The notes under the pieces: generated by a model
The model's database searches: none
Seen by the model: the letters and a program-made list of their open reading frames with translations, nothing else
What the model was told of the DNA's origin: nothing
Shown here: piece after piece, positions 16,931-26,395 of the stretch
Layout of the letters: each line of letters opens with the position of its first letter
Numbering within the stretch: position 1 is the first letter of the stretch
DNA from: Bacillota bacterium
GTDB taxonomy: Bacteria > Bacillota > Clostridia > Lachnospirales > Lachnospiraceae
Assembly: GCA_023439505.1 (NCBI GenBank)
Contig: JAEXNR010000007.1
Span: 248,001 to 312,000 of the forward strand
Reading direction: 5' to 3'
DNA length: 64,000 bases
Made by a program: the position numbers and the translations under genes

Positions 16931-17667
16931 ACCAGCACCTGCTCTCTTTGAGAATCTGTCACCTCATCGGATACAATTTTACCATCCCGAATGGTAATAA
17001 TGCGTTTTGCTTCCTTTGCCACAGAGAGTTCGTGGGTAATTAATACAATCGTATTCCCTTCTTTATTTAACTGCTTTAAAAATTCCAATAATTCTATACT
17101 GGTTTTGCTATCAAGTGCTCCCGTAGGCTCATCTGCCAGAATCAGAGAAGGGTTTCCCGCTAAAGCCCTGGCGACTGCACCTCTTTGCTGCTGTCCACCG
17201 GACAACTGGTTCGGATAATTTCTCCACTTATCCTCAATTCCCACTTTCTTAAGGGCCTCCATTGCCACTTGCTTTCTCTGCTTTTTCTTCAGACCTGCGT
17301 ACAATAAAGGGAGTTCCACATTCTCCAGAAGATTCTGTCTGGAAAGGAGATTATACTGCTGAAAAATAAATCCAATGGTTTTATTGCGTACTTCGGCAAG
17401 AGCGTCATCCTTCATTTTACTAACATCCTGCCCTTTTAAGATGTATTGCCCTTTGGTAGGAACATCCAGCGCGCCTATGATATTCATCATGGTAGACTTT
17501 CCGCTGCCTGATTTTCCAACGATTGCCACAAATTCTCCCTCCATAATGGTTAAATCAATCCCATCGTTTGCCCTAACCTCTGCATTCCCCATTTTATATA
17601 TCTTATGAAGGTCAATCAGCTGAATCAGAGGTATTGGGGAAGGATGCGTTAACTGCTCATCTAACAT
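16927..17667 (-). CDS. MacB/LolD-type ABC transporter ATPase
   Basis: ATP-binding subunit of 246 residues: Walker A GKSGSGKST, Q-loop FIFQQYNLL, signature LSGGQQQR, Walker B LILADEPTG, switch His in LITHEL. It powers the permease downstream (4-bp overlap). I start at ATG 17667 because GGAGG sits five bases upstream; the ATG four codons earlier contains that ribosome site. A small hairpin lies just upstream of the site, matching that before the adaptor gene. Confidence 0.95.
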   Translation of the reverse strand: MLDEQLTHPSPIPLIQLIDLHKIYKMGNAEVRANDGIDLTIMEGEFVAIVGKSGSGKSTMMNIIGALDVPTKGQYILKGQDVSKMKDDALAEVRNKTIGFIFQQYNLLSRQNLLENVELPLLYAGLKKKQRKQVAMEALKKVGIEDKWRNYPNQLSGGQQQRGAVARALAGNPSLILADEPTGALDSKTSIELLEFLKQLNKEGNTIVLITHELSVAKEAKRIITIRDGKIVSDEVTDSQREQVLV

Positions 17668-17738
17668 ATAATCCTCCATCTGCCGCTTTAGCGGTATTTA
17701 TAAAGAAATGCCATTCCATCTGGCGCTCTGCTACAACG

Positions 17739-19580
17739 TTAATTAGCACCTGACATCCCCGTTCGGGATCTGTTGGTACCGCCGCTGCTGCCGCCTCCAG
17801 AATTACCTCCGCCAAAATTGCCTCCGCTAAAACTACCGCCTGATCTTTGTCCGGAAGGTGCTCCCCCGGTGAAACCTCTCATATCAAAGCCCTGCATTCC
17901 ATTAGGGAAGTTAGCGCTGACAGCCTCAGAAATTCTCTGTTCGTATACTTCTTCATCGCCGGAAAGTCCGCTCTTAATCTCAATATAGTTTCCATCAGTA
18001 ATTCCGGTTTCTACCTCTACCTGCCGAAAACCGGCGGGTATATTCCCTTGGGCTTCTTTTACGGTATCGTCCTTTACATAAACCACATCCCCGCGCATCA
18101 GTGCGTCACTGGGAATTGCAAGAACTCCTTCCGCTTTTTCTATAATAATTTCTCCTGTTACATTCATTCCCGGCAGAAGATCACCGGCTTCAGAGATTTT
18201 TACAGTTACAGGATACTGGGTCACCCCTGAATTTGCGTTACTGGCAAGGCTGATGTTCGTTACCACACCCTGAAATGTAGTTCCTTCAAATGCATCTGCC
18301 TTTACATTCACTTCCTGACCAACCTTTACCTTCATGACATCCAATTCATCTACATTCATTTCAAATGTGACCGCAGATAAATCATAGATGGTACACAAGG
18401 AAGACACCGAATTAATTGTATCTCCTGCCAGGGAGGACTTACTGATTACCTTACCTGTAACCGGAGCCGTAATGCTGTAATCTGTTCTTGAATCAATCAC
18501 TTCCTGGAGATCACTTTGGGCATCCTCAATAGCCTGTTCTGCTGTTTCCATGCCGTCTTTGGCATTATCGACTGCCTTTTGTGCACTTTCAACCTTACTG
18601 GCGTAAGCGTCCAGCTGATCCTCAACAGAATCTCCCGTTAAGGTAAGGACGGTATCACCTTTTTTTACTCTGCTGCCCTCTGTCACCGAAAGCTTGTCGA
18701 TCTCACCGGAAGTTTCAGAAATCAACATCGTCTGGGTTAATACCTGAAAGGTTCCAATGTCACTGCTGTATTGATTTCCAATTGCAGCTGTCGCTGTTGT
18801 CTGATTCGTAATACCGCCGGGATTGGTTACCTGAATGGTTACCTGCTTTACCAGTCTGTTCCCGCTTAGTGTTTCTTCAAGGGCACTTACCTTCGTGACC
18901 ACCCCCTCCAGAACTTCATCACTGGATTCTATGGTTACCTCTGCCTTCTTGCCCACCAGAGAGGAATCTGCCACAGATGCTGCAAAGGGTATGACCAACT
19001 GCATGGAACTATTATCATAGATCTCTGCTATCTGTGTTCCCTTTTGAATCGTATCCCCTTCTTTCACAAGAAGTGTCTTTATCATACCTGCATCTGAAGC
19101 TTTTACTACGAGACTGTATTTGCCCTGGGCATTCTGATAGTCCTTTTGTGCCTTCTGCAGATCTTTCAACGTATCCTCATAATTATCTTTTGCTTTCGTG
19201 TAGTTTGTGTTTGCCCTGTCCAGAGTCGTCTGTGATTTATCAATTTTATTATCCAGAGTATCGGTCGCTATCTGATAAAGTACCTGCCCCTTCTCCACCG
19301 TATCGCCCTCTTCAAAGTTTGCTGCAATAATCTCTCCTTCCACAAGGGTTCTGATCTCATAAGAATTTAACGGGGAAACCGTACCCGAGGATGACAATAC
19401 ATTTTGAATATCCCGCTGTTCCACCTTTGCCGTACGGATTACATTCTCTGTTGAGGCTTGTGTCAGCCTTGACTTAATTAATTGCCGAAATCCAACCACT
19501 CCGCCGATAATAATTATGGCGATTACCAGTAACCACACCATTACTTTTTTCCATTTCACCTTAGAAATAATATGCTTCAC
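17739..19580 (-). CDS. HlyD/MacA-like efflux adaptor with duplicated lipoyl-hairpin modules
   Basis: Membrane-anchored adaptor of 613 residues. One helix near the N-terminus (VMVWLLVIAIIIIGGVVGF), then two successive lipoyl-type domain plus coiled-coil units: the first around EGDTVEKGQVLYQI with coil about residues 100-145, the second around EGSRVKKGDTVLTL with coil about 325-375, then a beta-barrel part and a Gly/Ser-rich tail (about the last 45 residues). MacA normally has one hairpin and about 370 residues, so this is nearly doubled. The start is GTG at 19580 behind GGAGG. It lies 71 bp before the ATPase gene and is co-transcribed with it. Confidence 0.9.
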   Translation of the reverse strand: MKHIISKVKWKKVMVWLLVIAIIIIGGVVGFRQLIKSRLTQASTENVIRTAKVEQRDIQNVLSSSGTVSPLNSYEIRTLVEGEIIAANFEEGDTVEKGQVLYQIATDTLDNKIDKSQTTLDRANTNYTKAKDNYEDTLKDLQKAQKDYQNAQGKYSLVVKASDAGMIKTLLVKEGDTIQKGTQIAEIYDNSSMQLVIPFAASVADSSLVGKKAEVTIESSDEVLEGVVTKVSALEETLSGNRLVKQVTIQVTNPGGITNQTTATAAIGNQYSSDIGTFQVLTQTMLISETSGEIDKLSVTEGSRVKKGDTVLTLTGDSVEDQLDAYASKVESAQKAVDNAKDGMETAEQAIEDAQSDLQEVIDSRTDYSITAPVTGKVISKSSLAGDTINSVSSLCTIYDLSAVTFEMNVDELDVMKVKVGQEVNVKADAFEGTTFQGVVTNISLASNANSGVTQYPVTVKISEAGDLLPGMNVTGEIIIEKAEGVLAIPSDALMRGDVVYVKDDTVKEAQGNIPAGFRQVEVETGITDGNYIEIKSGLSGDEEVYEQRISEAVSANFPNGMQGFDMRGFTGGAPSGQRSGGSFSGGNFGGGNSGGGSSGGTNRSRTGMSGAN

Positions 19581-19630
19581 ATTAACCTCCATCTGCCGTC
19601 CTGACGGCACTTTAACTTACCTTTCCTCGC

Positions 19631-21514
19631 TTATTGGTTGCTCGTGGCAATAAGGATGCGGATTCTTCCACCCACAGATTTATCCCTGTCATAGTATGCA
19701 GTGACGGTGTATCTGGTCAAATCTGATATTTTATCTATAGTTGTTGCCACATAGGTTCCGTCCACGAGGCAATATACGTCATACGTATCCGCCAGCAAAT
19801 ACTTAATATCGTTGTTTTGAACCGATGTTTTCCCTATGGAGGTAACAGGTACCTTATACAATTCATAACTACCGGTCAAAACAGTATTCTCAAACACGAA
19901 TCCCATGGGGCCTGCTTTTGTGATCAGATATCCGAGAGAATTGGTGGTGATACTTCCAGGCTTGCCTCCGAGGATATAATTATAGTTCACCTTATCGGAT
20001 CCATTGTTAAAGCTAAGTCCGGTAAATACGCCATAGGTTCCCATATCTCCCGTGACATTTGATAATATCAGCTGAGTCAATTCACCTCTGTCATTTAATT
20101 CATAATAATAAATATTGTATTTACTTAGTCTTACCCCTGACAGTCTCTCAGGATATACCTGGATTGATTGATTATCCTTGATATCCAGTATCTTTACATT
20201 AGAAGTCAACACAATATCCCCCAAAGTCCTGGCATCCGCGGCAAACGTCAATCCATCCAGCACGCCCCGATCTACCTCCACCTTACTGATAGCCGCTTTC
20301 CCTTGTGCAAAATCGATACGGATTACATCGCCCGTCTGAAATAAGATGGTATTGGTATCATAATCCTGATCATATTTATTACCCGAGGCATCAATAAATG
20401 TTACATAATCCGTATTCACATAATTTCCCGCGGCATTCTCTGTCAGATGCTTTCCTGTTGACAGGATTAGTCCGGACACGGTCACATTCAGTTCATCCAA
20501 GCGCAAGACATCAACTACCGTACCGTCTTTACCAAGAAGCAGCGTTACCGTATCGCCCGTTTTAATTTCTCCCATAGAGGAGAATTTAACAGCACAATCG
20601 CTGGTTCCGATGTTATAGGTCTTCCCCTGAAGTGTTACAGACACCGGAGCAATATAATCCGGATTAATGGACGAAATGCTTCCTGTTACCTTCTCATCAT
20701 AAGCCCAGACAGTCCGGAAACCTGTGGAATAATAAAGGACATCATATTCATGAATATCATTATAGCTGCACTTTACGCCATTTTTATAGAACGTGGCACT
20801 CGTAATGCCAAATGGCAGCTCATTCTTCCACTGATCATCAGCAATCAGGGGGCCTTTCGTGTCTGAATTGACTAAGGTCAGATAATCCAGTGTTCCATCC
20901 GTTCCAAGGGTATATCCAAGCACCTGTGCATACACCTTGCCGTCTTTCATCTTTGCATTCAGTACATTATAAAACAAATTGACACAATTACTGTAACTTA
21001 AATTGGAGGATTTTTGTGAAACAGTGACATTTTTGTTCAATTCTTTCGTGGTATAAAGGGCCATTTTATTACCGGAAGCATTGCCCGCAAAATCACTGTC
21101 GGAATATCCCAGCAGCTTAAGAATGCCGGATACTGCTTCCAGAAGGGTTATCCCCTGTTTCGGCTTAAAAGTACCATTCATGTACCCCGTCATCCATCCG
21201 TTTGATACTGCGGTCTTTATGTAACCGGCTGCCCAATAATTCTTTGGTACATCACCAAACAAGGTTACATTGCTAGTTACAACTGCGTTGTTCTTTGACG
21301 CAGACATTTGGTACAGAAGTTGTGCATATTGACCCCTGGTTATCTTCTGGGTAGTCGTACTGATACTCCCCTGATCTGTAGTCATAATTCCCAATGCACT
21401 GATCACTTGCTCAGCTTTAGTGGTGGATGCCAAAGCTGAATTCGATCCTGTCACCGGAATACAAACAGTTAACAGGAATACAAACACTAATAATAAGGCC
21501 ATGATTTTACGCAT
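19631..21514 (-). CDS. S-layer homology (SLH) domain surface protein
   Basis: Secreted protein of 627 residues. Signal peptide of about 30 residues (KIMALLLVFVFLLTVCIPVT), then SLH repeats at about 35-190 (TRGQYAQLLYQM, FGDVPKNYWAAGYIKTAVSN, GWMTGYMNGTFKPKQGITLL). The remaining 430 residues, Asp/Tyr-rich and beta-predicted, I do not recognise. SLH domains bind secondary cell-wall polymers, so the protein should sit on the wall. It is the first gene of a four-gene operon (50 bp to the adaptor), which suggests it acts with the efflux pump, perhaps as a wall-spanning partner. Start at ATG 21514 behind AGGAG. Confidence 0.88.
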   Translation of the reverse strand: MRKIMALLLVFVFLLTVCIPVTGSNSALASTTKAEQVISALGIMTTDQGSISTTTQKITRGQYAQLLYQMSASKNNAVVTSNVTLFGDVPKNYWAAGYIKTAVSNGWMTGYMNGTFKPKQGITLLEAVSGILKLLGYSDSDFAGNASGNKMALYTTKELNKNVTVSQKSSNLSYSNCVNLFYNVLNAKMKDGKVYAQVLGYTLGTDGTLDYLTLVNSDTKGPLIADDQWKNELPFGITSATFYKNGVKCSYNDIHEYDVLYYSTGFRTVWAYDEKVTGSISSINPDYIAPVSVTLQGKTYNIGTSDCAVKFSSMGEIKTGDTVTLLLGKDGTVVDVLRLDELNVTVSGLILSTGKHLTENAAGNYVNTDYVTFIDASGNKYDQDYDTNTILFQTGDVIRIDFAQGKAAISKVEVDRGVLDGLTFAADARTLGDIVLTSNVKILDIKDNQSIQVYPERLSGVRLSKYNIYYYELNDRGELTQLILSNVTGDMGTYGVFTGLSFNNGSDKVNYNYILGGKPGSITTNSLGYLITKAGPMGFVFENTVLTGSYELYKVPVTSIGKTSVQNNDIKYLLADTYDVYCLVDGTYVATTIDKISDLTRYTVTAYYDRDKSVGGRIRILIATSNQ

Positions 21515-21661
21515 GTACAAGCTCCTTTTCCTAAAAAAGTTTATTAAACGGGCCTTTCTTGTTCCTTCCCCGTAATTGAATTGCTATGTTGAAATATAAC
21601 ACCTGAACCTTAAAATAACCTTTAAATAATTTAAATTCCATATTTGAGAAATCTTGTACTT

Positions 21662-21702
21662 TGTGATGAAGTCACGGAATAAAAAAAGAAAGCTGATATA
21701 AT
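21662..21702 (+). promoter_or_regulatory. Crp/Fnr-type site and promoter of the NapH-like gene
   Basis: TGTGATGAAGTCACG (21662-21676), 20 bases, TATAAT (21697-21702). The dyad centre lies about 40 bases before the expected transcription start, the class II activator position, and no -35 hexamer is seen. The same arrangement precedes the rhodanese gene. Confidence 0.65.
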
Positions 21703-21733
21703 AATGCTAAAGAAAAATTTAGGAGAAAATATA

Positions 21734-22378
21734 ATGAAACTTGTTTTAAATCTTTGGAAGCGATATTCCTTCCTGTTGCTTTTGGCTTTTCTGACATTAA
21801 GCCTCTTTGATCTGAGATATGCATTGGCAGCGATTGTATGTATGGTTGCACCAATTCTTGTCTCCCTGTGGAAAGGCCGATACTGGTGTGGAAATCTTTG
21901 CCCCAGAGGAAATTTTTATGATATCATACTATCGAAATTCAGTAATCATAAAAAAGCACCTAAATTCTTTAAATCCAGGCTGTTTCGTGGTTTTATGGTT
22001 GTCTTTGTAATCTCCATGTTTTCCTTTGGAATGATTCAAAATTGGGGGAACCTTCATGGTATGGGGATGGTTTTTTACCGGATTATACTCGTTACTACTA
22101 TTGTGGGGATACTATTGTCCATGTTCTACAATCATAGAATATGGTGCCATTTCTGTCCTATGGGAACCATAGCCTCCGTAATCTCTAAAGTTCGTAAGAG
22201 CAAAAAGGTTCTTCATGTGTCTTCCGGTTGTGTTTCCTGTAAGCTCTGTGAAAAAAAGTGCCCCCTGGGGATTGTCCCCTACGATTACAAGGGGGATGTT
22301 CTCACCCATCCTGACTGTATTCAATGCGGCAAATGCAAAACAATTTGTCCTAAAAACGCCATCAATTATCAAGGTTAA
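21734..22378 (+). CDS. NapH/CcoG-like membrane 4Fe-4S protein
   Basis: Protein of 214 residues with about four membrane helices and four cysteine clusters: CGNLCPRG and CHFCPMG in the membrane part, then a ferredoxin tail with CVSCKLCEKKCP and CIQCGKCKTICP. This is the NapH/NosR-C/YccM family layout, which carries electrons between quinol or ferredoxin and partner proteins. No nap or nos genes are present, so the partner is unknown. Start at 21734 with AGGAG upstream. A Crp/Fnr-type site at the -41 position predicts activation by an oxygen-, NO- or redox-sensing regulator. Confidence 0.88.
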   Translation: MKLVLNLWKRYSFLLLLAFLTLSLFDLRYALAAIVCMVAPILVSLWKGRYWCGNLCPRGNFYDIILSKFSNHKKAPKFFKSRLFRGFMVVFVISMFSFGMIQNWGNLHGMGMVFYRIILVTTIVGILLSMFYNHRIWCHFCPMGTIASVISKVRKSKKVLHVSSGCVSCKLCEKKCPLGIVPYDYKGDVLTHPDCIQCGKCKTICPKNAINYQG

Positions 22379-22404
22379 TCCGAACCATACGCATAGTTAT
22401 TCTT

Positions 22405-22449
22405 CCTAAAAATAAGGACCTTGCAACTTGCAAGGTCCTTATTTTTAGG
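22405..22449. terminator. bidirectional terminator between convergent genes
   Basis: Perfect 22-bp arms around a single central base, starting CCTAAAAATAAGGACC. A and T runs on both sides let it end transcription from the NapH-like gene and from the rhodanese gene. Confidence 0.95.
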
Positions 22450-22459
22450 ATTGACTCAA

Positions 22460-22777
22460 TCATTTTCTTCTGGTTCCCACATAAGATCCCATTCCTCCGG
22501 ATACATTCACAACATCATACCCTCTTCTTCTTAATATGCTGCAGGCTCTGGAACTTCTGGCACCGGACTGACACATAATGTAATAGGTTTTCTCCTGCTT
22601 CAGATACTTATCCGGCGCACCAAGCAGATCCGCCATCGGAATATTCTTTGCAGTTTTTAATGCTTCGCTTCTGAATTCGTAGGGTTCTCTGATATCAATT
22701 AACTCTACGGGACCTAATTGCTCCAGATCATTGACATGTACTGCTTTGCCGGTATCTCTTCTAAATAAATCAAACAT
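22460..22777 (-). CDS. rhodanese-domain sulfurtransferase
   Basis: Single rhodanese domain of 105 residues. The active-site loop is CQSGARS with the persulfide cysteine, and VELIDIREPYEF is the usual entry motif. Such small rhodaneses (PspE/GlpE-like) move sulfane sulfur, for example to thiols or Fe-S assembly. It is convergent with the NapH-like Fe-S gene and carries the same Crp/Fnr-type promoter, so the two probably answer one redox signal. Confidence 0.93.
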   Translation of the reverse strand: MFDLFRRDTGKAVHVNDLEQLGPVELIDIREPYEFRSEALKTAKNIPMADLLGAPDKYLKQEKTYYIMCQSGARSSRACSILRRRGYDVVNVSGGMGSYVGTRRK

Positions 22778-22840
22778 ATACTTCCTCCTTATTTTCCTGA
22801 CAGGTATTCTATCACTATGGCATTTTTATTATTTAATATG

Positions 22841-22881
22841 ATTATAACAGGATCTCTTCTTTTATCTGTGATTTTATCACA
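22841..22881 (-). promoter_or_regulatory. Crp/Fnr-type site and promoter of the rhodanese gene
   Basis: On the minus strand TGTGATAAAATCACA (22881-22867, perfect dyad), 20 bases, TATAAT (22846-22841). Spacing is identical to the site before the NapH-like gene. Leader of about 57 bases. Confidence 0.7.
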
Positions 22882-22985
22882 ATGTCCCTGTTATCCTTTA
22901 CCGGAGGGTAAAGATTATACTCCACTAATATCATATGCTTTATCGGAAGATATGCTTATCAAAGCACGGACACCACGCAAAAAGA

Positions 22986-23033
22986 GGGATGATACAAACG
23001 ATGGTACTTACTACCGGACGTTTGTATCATCCC
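22986..23033 (-). terminator. terminator of the Ig-like protein gene
   Basis: Minus strand GGGATGATACAAACG pairs with its complement around an 18-base loop, then CTCTTTTTG. It follows the stop codon at 23049. Confidence 0.85.
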
Positions 23034-23048
23034 CCTGTTATGCATCAA

Positions 23049-23903
23049 TTACTTTACGATTTGAATGCTGTTCAATAAATACGCTCCAACATCCGTCACA
23101 GAAGGGGTAAGCGTGTCACCATCTGCTTGGGTTACTGTTATCTCAATCATGTAATTGTCAAGGCTAATATCATAGATCATCTGTGTCATTAAAATATCAT
23201 TTACCGTAACCTGATACTCTGTTTTAAATGCTGTTCCCAGTGTTGCTTCATAGTCACTTGTTTTAAAATCTGTTATTTCTGCTGTGAGCCCCTGCTGCTC
23301 AAACAGTTTCAAAAGATAATCCTGCGTGATCTGGGCAGTTAACAATTCCTTTAACACGGGATAATCATATCGATCAGCCCCTGTTTCTGTAATCATAATA
23401 GACACGCTGGAAGTCTGATCCCCTGCATCAGCCGGAGTAATCACGTGCATGGAACTGTTACCCTGCTCTGCGACTACTGTGCTCTTCCATCCATTAGGTA
23501 TCACACCCTTCACCTGTCCTGCAGTAAATTCCATTGCTGCAAAAGGTGCCTTCTCAATATAGGGATTTTTAACAACCGGTTTCTTCACCGTTACCTTACA
23601 GGTATATTTCTTCTTATTTACAGTCGCTGTTATGGTAGCGGTACCTGCCTTTTTAGCACTTACCACTCCTTTGGTACTTACGGTGGCAACCGCTTTATTA
23701 CTGGAGCTCCAGGTTACTTTAGCGCTGGTTCCTGTGATTTTTAAGGTACTTGTTTTGCCTGTTTCCAGTGTCAATGCCTTTTTGGTTAACTTTACTGTGG
23801 CCGCATAGGCAACCTCTGTTTTTGCTAAAGGTAGTGTTGCAGGTACCAATAAGGATAGTACACATACCAGTACCAATAGTTTACTCATTCTGAATAGTTT
23901 CAT
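23049..23903 (-). CDS. secreted protein with bacterial Ig-like (Big_2) domain
   Basis: Exported protein of 284 residues. Signal peptide about 34 residues ending AYAA; a Big_2 domain at about 36-110 (TWSSSNKAVATVSTKGVVSA, KKAGTATITATV); then an unrecognised domain of about 165 residues ending in NSIQIVK that resembles PsbP-like or DUF4367-like lipoprotein folds. Big_2 domains are adhesion or spacer modules on the surface. Start at 23903 behind GGAGGAA. No membrane anchor is visible. Confidence 0.85.
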   Translation of the reverse strand: MKLFRMSKLLVLVCVLSLLVPATLPLAKTEVAYAATVKLTKKALTLETGKTSTLKITGTSAKVTWSSSNKAVATVSTKGVVSAKKAGTATITATVNKKKYTCKVTVKKPVVKNPYIEKAPFAAMEFTAGQVKGVIPNGWKSTVVAEQGNSSMHVITPADAGDQTSSVSIMITETGADRYDYPVLKELLTAQITQDYLLKLFEQQGLTAEITDFKTSDYEATLGTAFKTEYQVTVNDILMTQMIYDISLDNYMIEITVTQADGDTLTPSVTDVGAYLLNSIQIVK

Positions 23904-24113
23904 CTAGTTCCTCCTGCTATTTTATTTTTGAACATGTGCTAATTATACACTATTATTTTTCACAATACTAATTAAAAATTGGTATAAATTATAAGAATTT
24001 GATTAGATTGCCATATTTTTTGTTTTTCTGTGATATAATTATCATAATCAAGCCCTAACAGCAGACATATCAATTCTATGTTATCTGTTAAATCAATGCT
24101 CAGGAGGTCTTCT

Positions 24114-26255
24114 ATGTTTCACAAACGAAGAAATACAATTTTATCTGTCATACTGGTATTCCTGTTATTATGGTCACCCCAGGTGGCACTCGCCTCAAAT
24201 GACGCTGTTACTCCGGCGAATCAGACAACCGGTTCCATTACTTTATATGCACAATCAGAAAGTACCGATGCCTATGCTTCCATAAAGCAAATCGCTGATA
24301 AAAAGGCAGCCCTCTTAACTTCTGTCTATGGAGCAACCAGTCTTCAATATGCCCTCATTGATCACGGTGTTATTGTATTGTCCGGTCAGGTCGGAGTTAA
24401 CAATAAAGCTACGAAGGAAGCACCGACTGCAGATCAGATGTATGGCATCGGCTCTATCAGCAAAATATTTACTACGGTTGCAGTAATGCAGCTTGCAGAA
24501 GAAGGTAAAGTAGATCTTGATACCCCGGTAATTCAATATTTGCCTGAATTCAGAATGATGGATTCCAGATATCAGAATATTACGGTAAGAATGCTATTGA
24601 ATCATTCCTCAGGACTTATGGGAAGTACCCTGCGTGACAGTGTGCTGTTTCATGATTCTGATGAGAATTCACGGCTAAATTTTCTGGATACTTTGCGCTT
24701 CTCCAGATTAAAAGCCGATCCCGGTGCCTTTAGTGTGTATAGCAATGACGGTTTTACACTGGCAGAGCTGCTGGTGGAAAAGGTAAGCGGACAAAGTTTT
24801 ACGGATTATATTAAGGATCATATTACAACGCCCCTCTCCATGAATCACACAAAGACCCCTTATGACGTCATCGAAGATAATCAGCTGGTCAATACCTATA
24901 AGATCGGGTTTCAGGATCCTCTGCCACAGGAAAACTTTAATGCAGTCGGAGCGGGCGGAATCTATTCCACTGCAAAGGATCTCTGTTCTTTTGCCGATAT
25001 TTTTATGAAGAATTATTCTGATGTATTATCCCAGGCTTCTGTAAAAGCAATGGAGAATGCAGAATATAAGAATGGTATCTGGCCTGCGGGCAATGATCCC
25101 TCTCTTGTTGCATATGGACTTGGCTGGGACAATGTAAATACCTACCCCTATGGTGATTACGGAATCAAAGCTCTGGTCAAAGGCGGCGATACTCTGGTAT
25201 ATCACGGGAATATCACTGTACTGCCGGAAGAAAATATGGCTATGGTAGTTCTTTCCTCCGGTGGCGTAAGCACCTATGATCAAATGCTCTCTCAGGTGGT
25301 ATTGCTGGAGGCTTTAAAGGCTAAGGGTATCATCCATGAGATTTTGCCTGATAAAACCTTTGAAAAGCCGGTGGCTGCAACTATGCCGGAGGAACTAAAA
25401 AAACAGGAGGGCTATTATGCCAGTTTTAGCTTCTTTATGAAAGCCGCGATCAGCGATGACGGTATTCTTACCCTTTCCGATGCCTATGCTTCTTCTACCT
25501 CCCAATCTAAATACACTTATACGGGAGATGGAAAATTCTACTCCGGTGATGGCAGCAGCTACGTATCCTTTGTTGAAGAACGTAATGGTAATACCTACCT
25601 TTATCTCTCCAGCTACACGCTCCTGCCAAGTCTTGGCCAGCTTGCAGATTCCGGATATCAGCTGCAAAAGCTCTCTGCCAATCCCCTGTCCGATGAGGTG
25701 AAGGCCGCCTGGGAGAAACGAGATGGGAAGAAGTACTTTCTGGTGAATGAAAAATACACCTCCGGCATATATGTATTGCGATCTCCCATCACTCAGTTTC
25801 CGCTGATCAAGGATTATGAAGGTTATACCGGGAATATGAAAATTATTGACCAGAACCATGCCGAAGCCAATCTTGAGATACCGGGTGTAGGCGGAAGAGA
25901 TTTAAATGACCTGTTCTTTTACACCATCGGCGGTAAGGATTATATGATCACCAACGGATATAATTATATCAGTGAGGATAACATTACATCCTTATCAAAG
26001 AAGTCCGGCTCCACCCTTACCATTGACTCCACCGGCTTTAGCAAATGGTATCGCATCGAAAAAGATACCGCAAAAAAGAAGTTGAAGGTTAAAATGCCCA
26101 AATATGCCTCCTTCAGCGTATATGATGCCAGTACAACCTGCATCTACAACTCGGTGGCAAATCATGAGGCAGAAGTCACCTTACCTAAGGAAGGATATAT
26201 TGTATTCTGCGGTGACCCAAATACAGAGTTCACCCTTCAATATCCTGAAAGATAA
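24114..26255 (+). CDS. secreted serine hydrolase, class C beta-lactamase/penicillin-binding-like
   Basis: Exported protein of 713 residues. Signal peptide of about 28 residues (VILVFLLLWSPQVALA), then a beta-lactamase-family domain (about 55-410): catalytic S114 in the SxxK motif SISK, YSN as second motif, and VYHGN in place of KTG. The last 300 residues are an unrecognised extension ending in a beta-rich region. Related proteins are DD-peptidases or esterases rather than true beta-lactamases. I start at 24114 (AGGAGG upstream), not the earlier ATG at 24078. The metallophosphoesterase follows after 140 bp with no terminator visible between, so they may be co-transcribed. Confidence 0.88.
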   Translation: MFHKRRNTILSVILVFLLLWSPQVALASNDAVTPANQTTGSITLYAQSESTDAYASIKQIADKKAALLTSVYGATSLQYALIDHGVIVLSGQVGVNNKATKEAPTADQMYGIGSISKIFTTVAVMQLAEEGKVDLDTPVIQYLPEFRMMDSRYQNITVRMLLNHSSGLMGSTLRDSVLFHDSDENSRLNFLDTLRFSRLKADPGAFSVYSNDGFTLAELLVEKVSGQSFTDYIKDHITTPLSMNHTKTPYDVIEDNQLVNTYKIGFQDPLPQENFNAVGAGGIYSTAKDLCSFADIFMKNYSDVLSQASVKAMENAEYKNGIWPAGNDPSLVAYGLGWDNVNTYPYGDYGIKALVKGGDTLVYHGNITVLPEENMAMVVLSSGGVSTYDQMLSQVVLLEALKAKGIIHEILPDKTFEKPVAATMPEELKKQEGYYASFSFFMKAAISDDGILTLSDAYASSTSQSKYTYTGDGKFYSGDGSSYVSFVEERNGNTYLYLSSYTLLPSLGQLADSGYQLQKLSANPLSDEVKAAWEKRDGKKYFLVNEKYTSGIYVLRSPITQFPLIKDYEGYTGNMKIIDQNHAEANLEIPGVGGRDLNDLFFYTIGGKDYMITNGYNYISEDNITSLSKKSGSTLTIDSTGFSKWYRIEKDTAKKKLKVKMPKYASFSVYDASTTCIYNSVANHEAEVTLPKEGYIVFCGDPNTEFTLQYPER

Positions 26256-26395
26256 ACAGCCTGTCTCTCTTAAATTCCAGATCCTTAAGGAAGGCAGCTC
26301 GGAGGAGCCAGACTCTAATACCAACTTTCTCATGAATGGCAACCCTGGAGAGCTTGCCAACGCCATAAAAATTAAAAAGCAAAGGATGGGACAAC

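Noticed and set aside
22817..23110. Plus-strand frame of 97 codons with a hydrophobic start
   Set aside because: No ribosome site; it covers the rhodanese promoter, a terminator and the end of the Ig-like gene, so it is a chance frame.
25395..25859. Minus-strand open frame of 154 codons
   Set aside because: Antisense inside the serine hydrolase gene, with no start signals and no recognisable domain.
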